NCBI GenBank assembly: GCA_029851415.1
Contig: CM056741.1
Location: forward strand, 88,571,282-88,635,281
DNA length: 64,000 nucleotides
Source of the DNA: Eretmocerus hayati
Taxonomy: Eukaryota > Arthropoda > Insecta > Hymenoptera > Aphelinidae
Direction: 5' to 3'
Numbering within the stretch: position 1 is the stretch's first letter; every line of letters starts with the position of its first letter. The notes beneath the pieces are model-generated. The model had not been told where the DNA came from and did no database searches. It was given only the letters and a program-made list of their open reading frames with translations. Position numbers and translations under genes: made by a program. Below, in pieces: positions 24,611-35,776 of this stretch.

Positions 24611-25112
24611 ATGATTCGTTATACCCGGTGTTATGTTTGTGATCGACGAAGCGCTCTTCAAAATGCTGTACGTATTGGCGGGGAAGAGAACGTTGGAGAA
24701 GCCATAGCGTGTGTAGCTCGTCGAGATGGACTTGGTTTGCCTCCTCAAGGAGTTATCCTTGATACTAGAATCTGCTTCAATTGTCATCAGAGTATCCAGA
24801 TTGAATTGAATGTCATTCAAGGAAACCCTTCAGCAGTCAGGTTAAATGTTCTAAGGCAAACTCGAAATGCTTCTTGTGTCATATGTAACGCTGTTGATTA
24901 TCAGATGATTGTAAAGCCGACGTATTTCTACGGTGCAATATATACATGCCAGAAATAGTTCGACCCTGTGCACGCCACCTGGATAGTGGAGGTTTCCTTC
25001 TGCCTCACTTGTTACCGAATTCGTTATCCATAAATCGTTTGTGTGATACGAGGGCGGATTCTTGAAATGTTCCTGCAAAGCATCCGGAAAGTTGCATAGA
25101 ACCGCAATCGTT
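24611..25112 (+). pseudogene. Transposase N-terminal zinc-finger region (broken)
   Basis: This is the first coding part of the DDE transposon. From the ATG at 24611 the frame shows a CxxC pair at residues 7-10 (CYVC), a second at about residues 54-57 (CFNC), then CVIC, followed in a shifted frame by CARHL: two putative zinc-binding units, as expected for a DNA-binding N-terminus. A donor-like GATGCAG|GTAAGT at 24504 suggests a leader exon and an intron before the ATG. A frameshift lies near 24945 and an in-frame TGA at 25062-25064. At 25112 the LTR element interrupts it; coding sequence resumes at 29598. The frame just past the junction differs again, so further indels exist. Confidence 0.6.
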
Positions 25113-26864
25113 TGTAACCTAGTGGGTATTCGGAGGTGGAAAAGCACAGGATTCAGGTCCTCAAATGATCAGAACACACTGTATTTACAATGAAAATATG
25201 AGAATATTTCGATGGCTCAGAGTAAAAAGGAACTATCTGAAATCGTAAGACTTGAAAGGAACTATCCAAAATTGTCTGTAGAAGGAACTATCTGAAATTG
25301 TTTACTTGAAAGGAACTATCTGGATTCGTCTGGTTTAATAGGAACTATCTGAAAATGTCTGTTTGAAAAAGGAACTATCTATAAATTTTTGGCTGAAAAA
25401 AACTATCTAGAATTGTAAGAGTTGAAAGGAACTATCTGGATTTGTCTGACTTGAAAGGAACTATCTGAAAATGTCTGTTTGAAAAAGGAACTATCTGAAT
25501 TTGTCTGGTTTAAAAGGAACTATCTATGATTTTTTGGTTGAAAGGAACTATCTCAATTCGTCTGATTTAAAAGGAACTATCTGAATTCGTCTGATTTAGA
25601 AGGAACTATCTGGATTCGTCTGAATTAAAAGGAACTATCTGAACGTTCCATTTTGACCGAAAATGTTCAGATAGTTCCTTTTAATTCAGACGAATCCAGA
25701 TAGTTCCTTTCAAATCAGACGAATTCAGACAGTTCCTTTCAACCAAAAAATCATGGATAGTTCCTTTTAAACCAGACAAATTCAGATAGTTCCTTTTTCA
25801 AACAGACATTTTCAGATAGTTCCTTTTAAGTCAGACAAATCCAGATAGTTCCTTTCAACTCTTACAATTCTAGATAGTTCCTTTCAGCCAAAAATTTATA
25901 GATAGTTCCTTTTTCAAACAGACATTTTCAGATAGTTCCTTTTAAACCAGACAAATTCAGATAATTCCTTTCAACTCTTACGATTTCAGATGGTTCCTTT
26001 TAGCCAGATATTCATAGATAGTTCTTTTTACAGACACTTTTAGATAGTTCCTTTTAACCAGACATTCACAGATAGGTCCATTTAACCAGACATTTACAGA
26101 TAGTTCCTTTCAAGTCTTACGATTTCAGATAGTTCCTTTTTACTCTGAGCCATCGATTTATTCAGTCATTGATACAGAAGTTGGAATCTGAAAAGATAAA
26201 AGAGAAATACATATATATATAAGCTGAATGGATGAATCAATAATCGTTAGTTCGGTGTGTGTGAATTTACAATAGTCGGTCTAGCCAAAAAGGTACAAAT
26301 CAAGGTATACTATACTATGGTGACTCTACTACCACGAGAGTGCTCTTCTCGGGCGACAAGGACGCTGTGGCTAGCCGGTGTGTATGGGGATGGTCCTAGT
26401 CTCCCCACCTCTAGGGCTCCTAGGGGTGTGGAACATTCGGTACCTTGAACCCATCGGGACTCCTGGTGCTCCCAGGTAATCGCGAGGGGTCTATCCGGAC
26501 GGCGGGGCGCGGATGACGCGGACGCGGAACGGACGCACGCTTTCAGTCCCACTACTGTGCTCCAGCAGCGGACGTCCAGCTACTCAACGGCCACGGTGCT
26601 CCCGAGGTCGAGGAGGAGTTGCCTGCTATGGCTCACGCAAGTCATCTTCTACCCAGAGCTCCTGGGCAGGAGAGACGAGCGAGTCCAATGCGCGAGGCGG
26701 ACTGGCGAGACCGGCACAGATCACGGCTATTTAGCATACGCGATCAGCTTTGCGGCGGCTCACGGGTTGCTCTGACGGGGGTAATCGGCGCCTTTGGCCC
26801 GCACACGTCTGTGCGAGCGCACCGAAGCCCAACCGGTTGCGAGTGCGAAGGGGTGCTCGTCACA
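25113..26864 (-). repeat. 3' LTR (in element orientation), split by foldback element
   Basis: About 802 bp after removing the foldback insertion at 25210-26155. It is nearly identical to the other LTR at 28785-29593, differing by scattered substitutions and an 8-bp indel around 29360. The low divergence suggests a recent insertion. Confidence 0.88.
25210..26155. mobile_element. Foldback element FB-2 (GGAACTATCTG family), TSD ATTT
   Basis: A 946-bp inverted repeat with ends CGATGGCTCAGAGTAAAAAG and its inverse. ATTT flanks both ends. The other LTR, which lacks the insert, reads ATTC at the same place, so the empty site is visible within the window. The arms are tandem ~30-37-bp units with GGAACTATCTG (left) or CAGATAGTTCC (right) and meet around a ~14-base loop near 25650. 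It is almost identical to FB-3 at 42753-43727. Confidence 0.92.
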
Positions 26865-26879
26865 TCCCCCTCTTCTTTC
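26865..26879 (-). promoter_or_regulatory. Polypurine tract of the LTR element
   Basis: On the minus strand GAAAGAAGAGGGGGA immediately precedes the downstream LTR. This is the position and composition of the second-strand primer in LTR retrotransposons. Confidence 0.8.
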
Positions 26880-26925
26880 GGAGAGTGAAATCACGGATTT
26901 TTACTCTTCCGACTGGTGCCCAGAT

Positions 26926-28383
26926 TCACGGGTATTCTGGTATTCCGATAAACGGATAAACAGGTAAACAGGCAAATTCACGCGAAACTAAAAAAAACAA
27001 TTTTGTGTATCGGTGTATGACGAAATCGGGTACGGAGTGTAGTGGCACACAGTCTTCAATATTAAGACGTGTACTTACGTCGGTCTTCCTACAAGCTGAT
27101 ACAATCCCTGCTGCGTCAAATCGTAGGTGCCATTTCACGGTGTCGTTCCTCCACCTGAAGCGCCTGGCTCCTATCGGTACTTGGGCTACATTCCCATCTG
27201 GTAAGGTTATGGTAAATGTGCCCGGTGTGGTGCCGGTTGAAAGCAGAGGCTGGATTACAGGTGAGAGTGGTGGAGTCTCCGGAGCAATCGACAAAGGTGG
27301 TATTATTAGCGGTGGTGGTGGCAGCATCACTAGCTGCGTTACGGGTGCGTGTGATGTGGCTGACGCTGGTATGGCATCGGCGGACAGTGCTGCTTTCTGC
27401 CCTGTGCACTGAACATGAGAGCGCCCTGTTGTCTGTGCGGTGGCCTGCAGAGGCGGCGAGTCAAAATTTGCTGGTCGGGTAGCAATGGTATACAAATGTG
27501 CTATACTTACAGTGCCTGTACGGCAAACGCTTGTATGTATAGCGGTCGTGGTCCGAAAATGTTTCGGCCGGCGTCGATCAGCTGATGTGGCTGCTTGCGG
27601 TTTTGGTAAGGCGTGCCCCACTGTCGCAACAGCGGCTCTCCTCCGGTCTCTTTGCTCACGTAGCTTTACAAGCTTGGCGGCCCATGCTGACGACTCTTGA
27701 ATCTCCACAGCTCGCCGTGGCTTGCGGGTCGCCTTGGGTTGCTGCTTTGGGGGACGGGGGAGAGACAGCGCAGGACGTTTTGGCTTGGCAGCCAGTTGAT
27801 GCGATGGTATGCGGGCCGGAGGAGGGGCTATGCGTGTGAGCGTTGACTTCCTCGAGATAATTTCTGTCTGTGATGGCACTGAAGGCTCTTCCTGGGTGAC
27901 TACGTGTATCTCAGACTGGATGCCTGGTCCCGGGATGGGTTGCACAACATGGATCTCTGATCGGATACGTGGTGGTGGTGGCTCATTCTGGTCGTCACGA
28001 GGCTCTGGAGCTGGTGTCTGACTCGTGGTGCTGATGTCCGGCGATACTGACCCTGAGAGCTCCTCAGAGTCAGCCGCATACGAATCTGGTGCTCGAGATA
28101 TTGACTCGTCCAAAGGAGAAACGTTGGCGACGACAGGGACCTCGGCTTCTCGGTGTGGCACGTATCGTGGCCCATTACTCGTACCAGGACCGGGGTCATA
28201 TTCTTCGAAGGGCACTTTGTCACTATCACCTATCTCGTCAACAACTTCCCATGGCGTATCGAATTTCTCATGCTCTAGGCTCGCGACGGCTCTCTCGGTT
28301 TCCGTTAGTTCGTGTTCAAGGGACATTGTGACCGGTACTGATGATTTATTGCCGAGTCGAAGAATAAGTAGGTCAAGTTCCAT
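26926..28383 (-). CDS. 485-residue proline-rich protein of the LTR element (gag-like position)
   Basis: The single long uninterrupted frame in the LTR element, in the same orientation as its primer-binding site and in the place where gag normally lies. The ATG at 28383 starts MELDLLILRLGNK. Residues ~60-230 are rich in Pro, Ser, Glu and Asp and look disordered. A basic stretch around residues 205-260 (KPKRP, RKPRR, REQRDRRR) may bind nucleic acid. A short ITLPDGNVAQVPIG segment near residue 395 looks folded. I see no zinc knuckle, protease motif or known gag domain, so the function is not assigned. It is intact in contrast to nearly every other frame here, which fits the near-identical LTRs. 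A role in packaging RNA supplied by a related element is only inference. Confidence 0.55.
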   Translation of the reverse strand: MELDLLILRLGNKSSVPVTMSLEHELTETERAVASLEHEKFDTPWEVVDEIGDSDKVPFEEYDPGPGTSNGPRYVPHREAEVPVVANVSPLDESISRAPDSYAADSEELSGSVSPDISTTSQTPAPEPRDDQNEPPPPRIRSEIHVVQPIPGPGIQSEIHVVTQEEPSVPSQTEIISRKSTLTRIAPPPARIPSHQLAAKPKRPALSLPRPPKQQPKATRKPRRAVEIQESSAWAAKLVKLREQRDRRRAAVATVGHALPKPQAATSADRRRPKHFRTTTAIHTSVCRTGTVSIAHLYTIATRPANFDSPPLQATAQTTGRSHVQCTGQKAALSADAIPASATSHAPVTQLVMLPPPPLIIPPLSIAPETPPLSPVIQPLLSTGTTPGTFTITLPDGNVAQVPIGARRFRWRNDTVKWHLRFDAAGIVSACRKTDVSTRLNIEDCVPLHSVPDFVIHRYTKLFFLVSREFACLPVYPFIGIPEYP

Positions 28384-28770
28384 TGTCTAGGCCGTGTTGG
28401 TGGGTGGGGTTCTTTGCATGTGCTGGTATCTACCGTATTTCGCCCTGAGAGTCGGAAAAGAAGGTGGCACGAGTGGCATCGATATGCCCTAGGCCAAGGC
28501 CTCCCACCTATAGCCCGGATGCTTTTTGGTGGGGTATTCCTCGTGCTGGACGAGTGGATTACAGAACAACCCGATGCTTCCCCATGCTGTAGTCTATCCT
28601 TCCTCTCACGTTCCAATACATTAAATCGGTGGTCAGCTGATCCAAATCCTCGTGAATTTCTTCATTCTTGACTTACTACTACCTAGCCGCACGCGGTGTA
28701 TGTGTACCTAGCAACGGAACGGTGTATGGAACGAAAATTATTGATTCATCCATCCCTGATCAAAAATTAT

Positions 28771-28784
28771 CTGTCTGGGCGCCA
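28771..28784 (-). promoter_or_regulatory. Primer-binding site (lysine-tRNA type)
   Basis: On the minus strand TGGCGCCCAGACAG starts directly after the LTR terminus. TGGCGCC is complementary to the 3' end of a lysine tRNA, the primer class used by several retroelements. Confidence 0.8.
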
Positions 28785-29593
28785 TGTAACCTAGTGGGTA
28801 TTCGGAGGTGGGAAAGGACAGGATTCAGGTCCTCAAATGATCAGAACACACTGTATTTACAATGACAATATGAGAATATTCATTCAGTCATTGATACAGG
28901 AGTTAGAATCTGAAAAGATAAAAGAGAAATACATATATATAAGCTGAATGGATGAATCAATAATCGTTAGTTCGGTGTGTGTGAATTTACAATAGTCGGT
29001 CTAGCCAAAAAGGTACAAATCGAGGTATACTATACTATCGTGACTCTACTACCACGAGAGTGCTCCTCTCGGGCGACAAGGACGCTGTGGCTAGCCGGTG
29101 TGTATGGGGATGGTCCTAGTCTCCCCACCTCTAGGGCTCCTAGGGGTGTGGAACATTCGGTACCTTGAACCCATCGTGACTCCTGGTGCTCCCAGGTAAT
29201 CGCGAGGGGTCTATCCGGACGGCGGGGCGCGGATGACGCGGACGCGGAACGGACGCACGCTTTCAGTCCCACTACTGTGCTCCAGCAGCGGACGTCCAGC
29301 TACTCAACGGCCACGATGCTCCCGAGGCCGAGGAGGAGTTGCCTGCTATGGCTCACGCATGCTATGCAAGTCATCTTCTACCCAGAGCTCCTGGGCAGGA
29401 GAGACGAGCGAGTCCAATGCGCGAGGCGGACTGGCGATACCGGCACAGATCACGGCTATTTAGCATACGCGATCAGCTTTGCGGCGGCTCACAGGAAGCT
29501 CTGACGGGGGTAATCGGCGCCTTTGGCCCGCACACGTCTGTGCGAGCGCACCGAAGCCCAACCGGTTGCAATTGCGAAGGGGTGCTCGTCACA
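28785..29593 (-). repeat. 5' LTR (in element orientation)
   Basis: An uninterrupted 809-bp LTR, TG...CA in the plus reading, followed by CGTT (29594-29597). Open frames inside it and inside its partner are shared LTR sequence, not genes. One of them reads through into the transposase coding sequence at 29594. Confidence 0.88.
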
Positions 29594-29597
29594 CGTT

Positions 29598-30992
29598 TTC
29601 AGGACGAAAATTGCGTCAACGATAGGAAATTTGTGTGTCTCACGTCGGTCACAAAACCACAATTCGAAGATATGTTTGCTTATTGTGACAGAGTAGCTCA
29701 ACAGGCTGGTTTCAGAAATGTCAAGAGGAAAGACCTCATTATGCTCCTGTGTAAACTAAGGCAAGGCCTCTCTGACGAATTTTTGACAGTTTTATTCAGT
29801 TATAGAAACAGACAAGCAACGAGTTTAGCAGTGGCTACAGTACGCCAATCATTGATGCAGAGATTTGTCCCGGAAAACATCGGATTAGGGTCAATCACTA
29901 GATAACAGTATATTCAGCATCACGTGACAGAATTTTCCAGACAGTTGTATAACCCCGGTGGCGAAGAGGAGCTAGCAATCATCTTCATTGATGCAACATA
30001 TACGTATTGTCACAGATCGATGAATTTTCGAGCACTTCGTCAGACTTACTGTCTTCATAAGTGTCGCCATTTAGTGAAGACTACACTCTTGGTCGCACCG
30101 GATGGATATATCTTGGATATCTTCCCACTATACTTCTCCGATGCTCGTAACAACGATGCAGTTATTCTACAAAATGAGATGTTGGATCGAAATGATGGAG
30201 GTGGCCTGGATGGATGATGCGGCCCTCTAGATATCTTTGTATTCGATAGAGGATATCGTAATATCATTGCTGCTTTACAAGAGCGTGGATACACATGTCT
30301 CATGCCTGCATTCCTTGAACCCGGCGAATGTCAGCTTCCAACTAAAGATGCTAATGCAACGAGGCTGATTACTATTCTCCAATGGCTCATTGAGGCTCGA
30401 AATGGTCATATCAAATCAGTGTTCAAGTTTTTGGCTCAGAACATGCAAATGCAGCATCTACCTGATGTTGGTGACTTCTACAAAATCGTGGGGGCCATGA
30501 TCAATAGGTCAATATAATTCAACTTCATGTTATGTTACTTTCAGTCTCAATCATGGTAATGTGTCAAGTACCCTTGGAATAGAAACGTCGATTCCAAACA
30601 AAGTACGGGAGACTCTGTAACGTTCTCTATACTTTTATATCACAACAAAATTGATTTCATTCAGCTTCGAGTGATCAGCTACATAACACCATTCATCATG
30701 CGTTTCTTGTATCTCTTAGGTATCATCCCCCATCACTTTGGAAGGAGCTGATGCAGATCGTGCTCGAGCCTCACTTGAGAGAGCAGAACAAAACAACGTC
30801 GTTCAGAGATTGGTCGAGGAAAACAATCTCGCAACCAGGACTGCTCAGAGGTTAATGTCGCACAGATCTTGATGATAAGATCAATTCACATATATAGCTA
30901 GCTGAGATAAAATCGTATTTAATTCCCAGGTGAATTCAATTAGATCAAGAACAGGACTTGCAGGACTTCCCACAACTGACGATAGACTACTT
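29598..30992 (+). pseudogene. DDE transposase core (broken)
   Basis: Central part of the transposase interrupted by the LTR element. A DDE_Tnp_4-like order is visible: FIDATY with the first Asp at 29990-29992, then the RxTYxxHK-like region; VFDRGYR with the second Asp at about 30240; and WLIEARNGHIK with the Glu near 30396. Nonsense codons lie in frame at 29903-29905 and 30215-30217. An intron (30508-30719) joins AATAG to GTATC; its donor GTCAAT is weak. After it a run of five C marks a one-base frameshift, and the frame then reads through a segment ending QRLVEENNLATRT. Another likely intron follows (donor GTTAAT near 30853), then FPQLTIDY up to the retroposon at 30993. The triad is present but the gene is inactive. 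Confidence 0.7.
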
Positions 30993-31358
30993 TCTATCAA
31001 CCCTCCCCCCTATGAGGATTAATGTGGACATGAGGGCTTGCTGAAAGTAATGTGTAATTTCTCTTTTTCACTGTTTTGTTTGTTCATTTCATTTCTGATT
31101 TCTCCAAATGACACAACTTCCATGTCAAATTTTATCATAATCAACTGCCAGCCCTTGTTACTGATGATATTTTTGTGATTCACTTTTCTTTTCTTTCTTT
31201 TCACTTTCTTCGAATGACTAGTCACGACTGTGATAATAAATCCTTGACCAAAATGCAATTAATTAATATGTAAGTATATGTACATGTTATGTAAATCATT
31301 TCTATATTTTTTTGCCTACGGGCGAATGAAAGGATATTCTATTCTATTCTATTCTATT
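30993..31358 (+). mobile_element. 366-bp non-LTR retroposon insertion, TSD CTACTT
   Basis: CTACTT occurs at 30987-30992 and 31359-31364. Removing the 366 bp between them joins the transposase frame across FPQLTIDY and RDLTTG, which is strong evidence for the insertion. The 3' end carries TTTTGCCTACGGGCGAATGA, then five copies of ATTCT, the same style as the tail at 4458. The body encodes nothing obvious, so it is a SINE or a strongly 5'-truncated LINE. Confidence 0.85.
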
Positions 31359-31800
31359 CTACTTGAGAGACCTGACTACTGGAATCTACCAGATCAAATT
31401 GTCACCATCGTACATCCAAGACACGTTGCAGAGAGAAGAAACATATGAGTTTCAGATAGAGATGTTGAGGGATGCCAATCGATTGCCTGAGCCTGGTCTC
31501 CTCAGAGCAAGAGTATACTCTCGATTTCGTAACGCAGCAAAACATCAGATGTGGATAACTTACCAGCCTGTGGGTGTTGATCACGATGAGAACATCAATG
31601 AAAATGCTGATCCTATAACGGGTTATTACTGCATCTGTCGATCGGGAGCTCGAACGCTTGGTACCTGCGCTCACGTAACCAGTGTCTTATGGTACCTAGG
31701 GTACGCCAGACACGAAGAGCAAGTGTCATACCCATCACAAGTGTTGCTCAATGCGATCTTTGATGCAGCACACAGAGGCCTCCAGGTGGATCCTGCTTGA
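31359..31800 (+). pseudogene. Transposase C-terminal part with SWIM zinc finger
   Basis: Continues the DDE transposase after the retroposon. The frame runs without stops from 31359 to TGA at 31800. It begins LRDLTTGIYQIKLSPSYI and contains a SWIM-type finger near its middle: YYCICRSGAR, then LGTCAHVTS (C-x-C, ~9 residues, C-x-H), followed by WYLGYARH. SWIM fingers bind DNA or proteins and occur in MULE-type and some other eukaryotic transposases. The gene as a whole is dead because of upstream stops and insertions. Confidence 0.7.
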
Positions 31801-32959
31801 TTTTGGTACTGCTTGTACATGGGTGCTAATATTCTTCTGTTGATATGAATTTGGAGCAATAGTCAATATTCTTCAATTCCAATAGAATCGATTCATGTCA
31901 GTAGTGATTCAGTTGTACCAGAAATGAGTTGCTTTTATTGCGTATTCGTCAGATTTCTACTCAATGCGAAATTCTGTGATACAGATAGATATAGTATTGA
32001 AGAACGATCGACGATGGAAGGAAGACGAATGCGTATGCGATTTCAGGAATCAAATCGAGCCAAGGAGGCTTCGTTCTTCTATTGAGTTTACGGCTTTTCG
32101 ACGAATCAAATCCGAGCCAATTGAAGATTTTCAGGGTAATCGTCTCGAACAACTGATATACCATTCTATTGCTGTCGAAAGTAGATCATCTAATTACATG
32201 TAGAACTGAAGAGTACGTATGCCATTGTCCGCAATCGGATGAAACGAAGAAGTCATAATTTTTTCATCGGCAGTATACCTTTTCGACGCATAAATGTGTG
32301 CCGATTGAAGATTCTCAACACACTCGGGTTGGCGATTAATATACCATCTTTCTAATCATGGAAGAAGTCATTGCGAGAATCTGTAGGTCTACGAAATAGG
32401 CTCGAGAATTTTTCATGGAGAGATGAACCCCATAATTCGTCTTTTTTACGGTGAGGTCACGACTTTTCGAAGCGTTAAACTCGAACCAAATGAAAGATTT
32501 TCAGTCCAATCGCTTTGTTAATTGATGTGTTAGCCCACTGAGGGTCGACAGGAGGTATAAAAATCATATAGTTGATTGAAGAATGCGTTTGCGAGTTTTG
32601 GTAATTGGAACGAGCCATAAGACATCCTTTTTTTATTGTGCTTCCGACTGGTAAACGCATCAAACTCGAGCCGGCCGATAATATGAAAATCATACACGGC
32701 TCGATCATAGAGTGGGTACATTCATCACAAATTGCCAGACACGAAGTTTACAACACGAATTGTGAAATATCAGCCAGATCTGGAAGAATGAAACACAATA
32801 AATATCTCGGGAATGGGTTTGCCACCCCCACCATTTCCGACCACATGCAATAACGAGACTTGGCTACATCAGATTTGGACTCAGCTACCTCGAAAACCCG
32901 CGATAAGCCAAATCCAGTGCAGCCACGGAGAGTTTCATCGATTTGCCCTCTCCGCCACC

Positions 32960-33640
32960 CACTCCCCCCCCCCCCCCCCATTTCCTCGCCTACGCAGCCT
33001 CTCTCACACCAGATCGAGGCTTGGCTGGATCTGATCAATGCTCAGCAACCTTGATAACTCGTGATTAAATCATATTCCGTGCAGCCGCGTCGAGTTTCAT
33101 CGACTTGCCTACTTCGCCGCCACCCACCTCCCGCATATTCCTCGCCCCCGCAGCTTCCTCGCACAAGATCTAGACTTGGCTGGATTAGATTTGTGCTCAG
33201 CAACCTCAAAAACTCGTGATTAAATCATATTCCGTGCAGCCGCGTCGAGTTTCATCGATTTGCCTACTTCGCCGCCGCCCACCTCCCGCATATTCCTCGC
33301 CTTCGCAGCTTCCTCGCATAAGATCTAGACTTGGCTGGATTAGATTTGTGCTCAGCAACCATGAAAACTCGTGATCAAGCCATGTTCGGTGCTGCTGCGT
33401 CGAATATCGTCGACTTGCCCTCTCCGCCGCCACTCCCGCATTTCCCCGCCCACGCAGCCTTTCTCGCACCAGATCAAAGCTTGGCTGGATCAGATCCGTC
33501 CTCAGCAATCTTGGAAACTCGTGATCAAGCCACGTTCGGTGCAGCCGCGTCGAGTTGCATCGATTCGACTTTTCCGCGAGACACCACCCCCGCATTTCTC
33601 GCCCACGCAGCCTCCCTCACAGCAGATCGAGATTTTGGAG
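32960..33640. repeat. ~153-bp tandem repeats, right arm (5 copies)
   Basis: Mirror of the 22896-23400 array. CGCAGC-TCNCAC-AGATC units lie near 32990, 33150, 33305, 33455 and 33610. Two more copies are present than in the left arm. A 14-base C run lies at about 32966. Frames of up to 138 codons running through this array on either strand are repeat-derived. Confidence 0.75.
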
Positions 33641-34102
33641 TTAATGCATAAGGTTCGTGGCTTCGCGATCTGGATACTACCTACTCAAACCCATCTGTGC
33701 TGCCATAGCACCGATCTCCGTCACGTATCTCATCTCATTCATCATCTCACGCGAAGCGTACTCTTCTCGGGATCGAGATCTGAATAAGGTCCAGATATGA
33801 GTATCTCCGGCGCCACATAATTGATTCTCATCAATTAGCATCATGCTCGATGACCTCAGATCAACCAAATCTCCTACACAATGCCTTCCATGGAAAAATC
33901 GATATCACGACCAACAACACGGGAGTTGTGATCTAACCTATAAACAATGCGTGTTTTGCGAACTCGTGCAATGAATATCTTAAAATCCTCAATCGCTAGA
34001 GTTTTGCACCCATTTGAACTATTGTTCAGCGCATTTCGATCTATCTACCCGTGAAATCTTGTCAAAAATTACACCAAAATCAATACATTCAGTGCGGGGT
34101 CC

Positions 34103-35519
34103 TTTTTATTGGAATATTTATTCATCCAAAATATCAATATAATCAAATAATGAACTTCATGAAATTATCAATCCACTATAGAATGAATTATTTCTCAATC
34201 ATTTCCATATAATCTTACAAAATTTCCACGTTTACTTAGGATACTCTTCAAAAATTGCAGTCAATAATATTTCCATCAAATGATTCCGCAGTATTATTTC
34301 ATCAGTACAATAATTCCTCATTGACGGATCTCTACCTAAACAGATAATTACTGCGCATGTTGTCACTAACAGACCGAAAGAACTATAATCAATCTGTTTT
34401 CGCACCTTCTCGAATACTACAAAATCATCTTCTAGTGAAGGATACCTTTTTTTATGAAATCCCTTTCTTTATCATACAAGTCTTCCAAACTGTGAATGTC
34501 ACAATGCAGGCTGTCATAAATGAATAGAAATGGTGCTTTATAATGTAAGCACTTCCAATGCTTGAAATCATTCGAGTAGAGAATTTGGATATTTTCACAA
34601 TAAGTTCCATCAATCATTCCACTTAACTGTGTCAATACCGTGTCTATACGTTCGAAATCCGGACAATTTTTTTTCAAAACCTTCAGAAATGCATTGATTG
34701 ATTCATCTCCTAACCCTTTCGAATTCCATTGAACTGACTTTCTGTAATTTTAATTTCCAGTAGGTGGGACAGAGTGATAAGAACGTAAAGGTCTTTATCC
34801 ATTTTCATCAACGCGAGAAATCGATTGATGATAGAGAATTTGGGTGAACAGGTGATTATGTTGGGGAAGGAACAAATCAACTGTCGGTGAGCTAGAAGAT
34901 TGGAATAGAATGTATCATTTGAAACGCAAAATTTCGAGATCGATTTGACAAAATCTTTTGAGACTTTGTACGTATATTTTGGAGACTGTGATGGTGATGC
35001 CAGTGAATTTTGAGCATGATCGCATGGATATTCTTTGACTTGTGAATTTTTTAATGAGAAATTTGAAATTTCTCGGGAAAAAGCAAATCTTATGAATGAT
35101 TTGTACTTCATTTTACTACATGGAGAAATGTAGAGAAAGTAATTTAGATGTTTTTCGACGTGCTGGATCGATTGGTTGATACGGAGTTTTGTTGAATTGT
35201 GATGATAAAGGTTTTATAGCCCAACGGAAAAGAGGTGTATAAAAGATAGAATAAAATGAGCTCCAATCGAAATTCCGTATTAACCAATTAGTTCAGCACG
35301 TCGAGAAACGCGTAAATCAACAGCCTCAGATTTTTTGAGGAGGAAGGAGAGAATATTTTTAGTTCTCAAGATGGAAAAAATTATAAATAAATGGAGAAAA
35401 ATTCATAAGTATTAAAGTAATCATCGGGGGTTCTTGAAATCTAGCGTTCCCATATAGAGACGCCTCCGAACATGGCATAAAAATTTCAGGACGATCGATC
35501 AAACCAGTGAGGAGTTTTG
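34103..35519. other. No recognised gene; short inverted repeat
   Basis: Minus-strand frames of 81 (34432-34677) and 133 codons (34710-35111) have no domain I recognise. An inverted pair around TTTCGACGTGCTGGATCG (35153) and CAGCACGTCGAGAAAC (35294) flanks about 100 bp. A related arm (GGTATTAACCAGTCGATAG) is seen near 9730, so this belongs to the dispersed repeats of the 8-10 kb region. Confidence 0.35.
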
Positions 35520-35776
35520 CGGAGCGATAGAAAATAACATACATACACACACAGACACGGACAGAGGGCTCGAAAGACGGGGTTGTGGTAATTTTGTGAG
35601 GGCTCATAACGAAAAACTGTTACCCACATTCGATAGATCTTGGCGAAAGGAAGAGGACTGTACCAATTTCATGTATTCAAGAGGTTCACTGGAGGAGAAA
35701 AAAATTCTTTTAGAAAAAATTTGACAAAAATTCCACTGGCACCAAATGAATGCTTTCTCTTTTGAGAAAACAAAAC
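35520..35776. repeat. Copy of dispersed repeat (also near 5.9, 8.8 and 10.1 kb)
   Basis: ACATACACACACAGACACGG, GACAGAGG, a CTGTTACCCACATTCGATAG stretch, AAAGGAAGAGG and TTTGAGAAAACAAAA appear in the same order as at 9990-10230. Confidence 0.6.

Larger units (their letters stand above)
25113..29593 (-). mobile_element. Non-autonomous LTR retrotransposon, minus orientation
   Basis: Two ~805-bp direct repeats (25113-26864, interrupted, and 28785-29593) begin TGTAACC and end CTCGTCACA on the plus strand, and the 4-bp CGTT flanks both sides (25109-25112 and 29594-29597). In minus orientation the upstream LTR is followed at once by TGGCGCCCAGACAG, a primer-binding site of the lysine-tRNA type. The downstream LTR is preceded by the purine tract GAAAGAAGAGGGGGA. 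The ~1.9-kb interior encodes one 485-residue protein and no protease, reverse transcriptase or integrase, so mobilisation would need a partner element. It is inserted in the transposase gene of the surrounding DNA transposon. Confidence 0.88.
22415..34102. mobile_element. Large DDE/SWIM DNA transposon with ~2-kb inverted arms
   Basis: The termini read GGACCCCGCAATGAATGTAT at 22415 and its inverse at 34102. The inverted arms extend to about 24.2 kb and back to about 31.97 kb. Between them lies, in one direction, a broken transposase: N-terminal zinc fingers, a DDE core, then a SWIM finger. The 11.7-kb span includes a 4.5-kb LTR element (25113-29593) and a 366-bp retroposon (30993-31358); the original element was about 6.8 kb. 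The domain order matches a DDE_Tnp_4 plus SWIM transposase type seen in many arthropod and cnidarian genomes; I do not assign a superfamily name. No target duplication was identified with confidence. Confidence 0.75.

Noticed and set aside
24851..25147. 98-codon minus-strand frame
   Set aside because: Antisense to the transposase zinc-finger region and crossing the LTR junction.
30770..31370. 10-bp ACTTGAGAGA repeat as target duplication of the retroposon
   Set aside because: The sequence after 30780 still reads as transposase, and the CTACTT pair at 30987 and 31359 restores the frame instead.
33331..33787. Frames of 106 and 138 codons
   Set aside because: They lie in the 153-bp tandem array of the transposon arm and have no matching frame conservation in the left arm.
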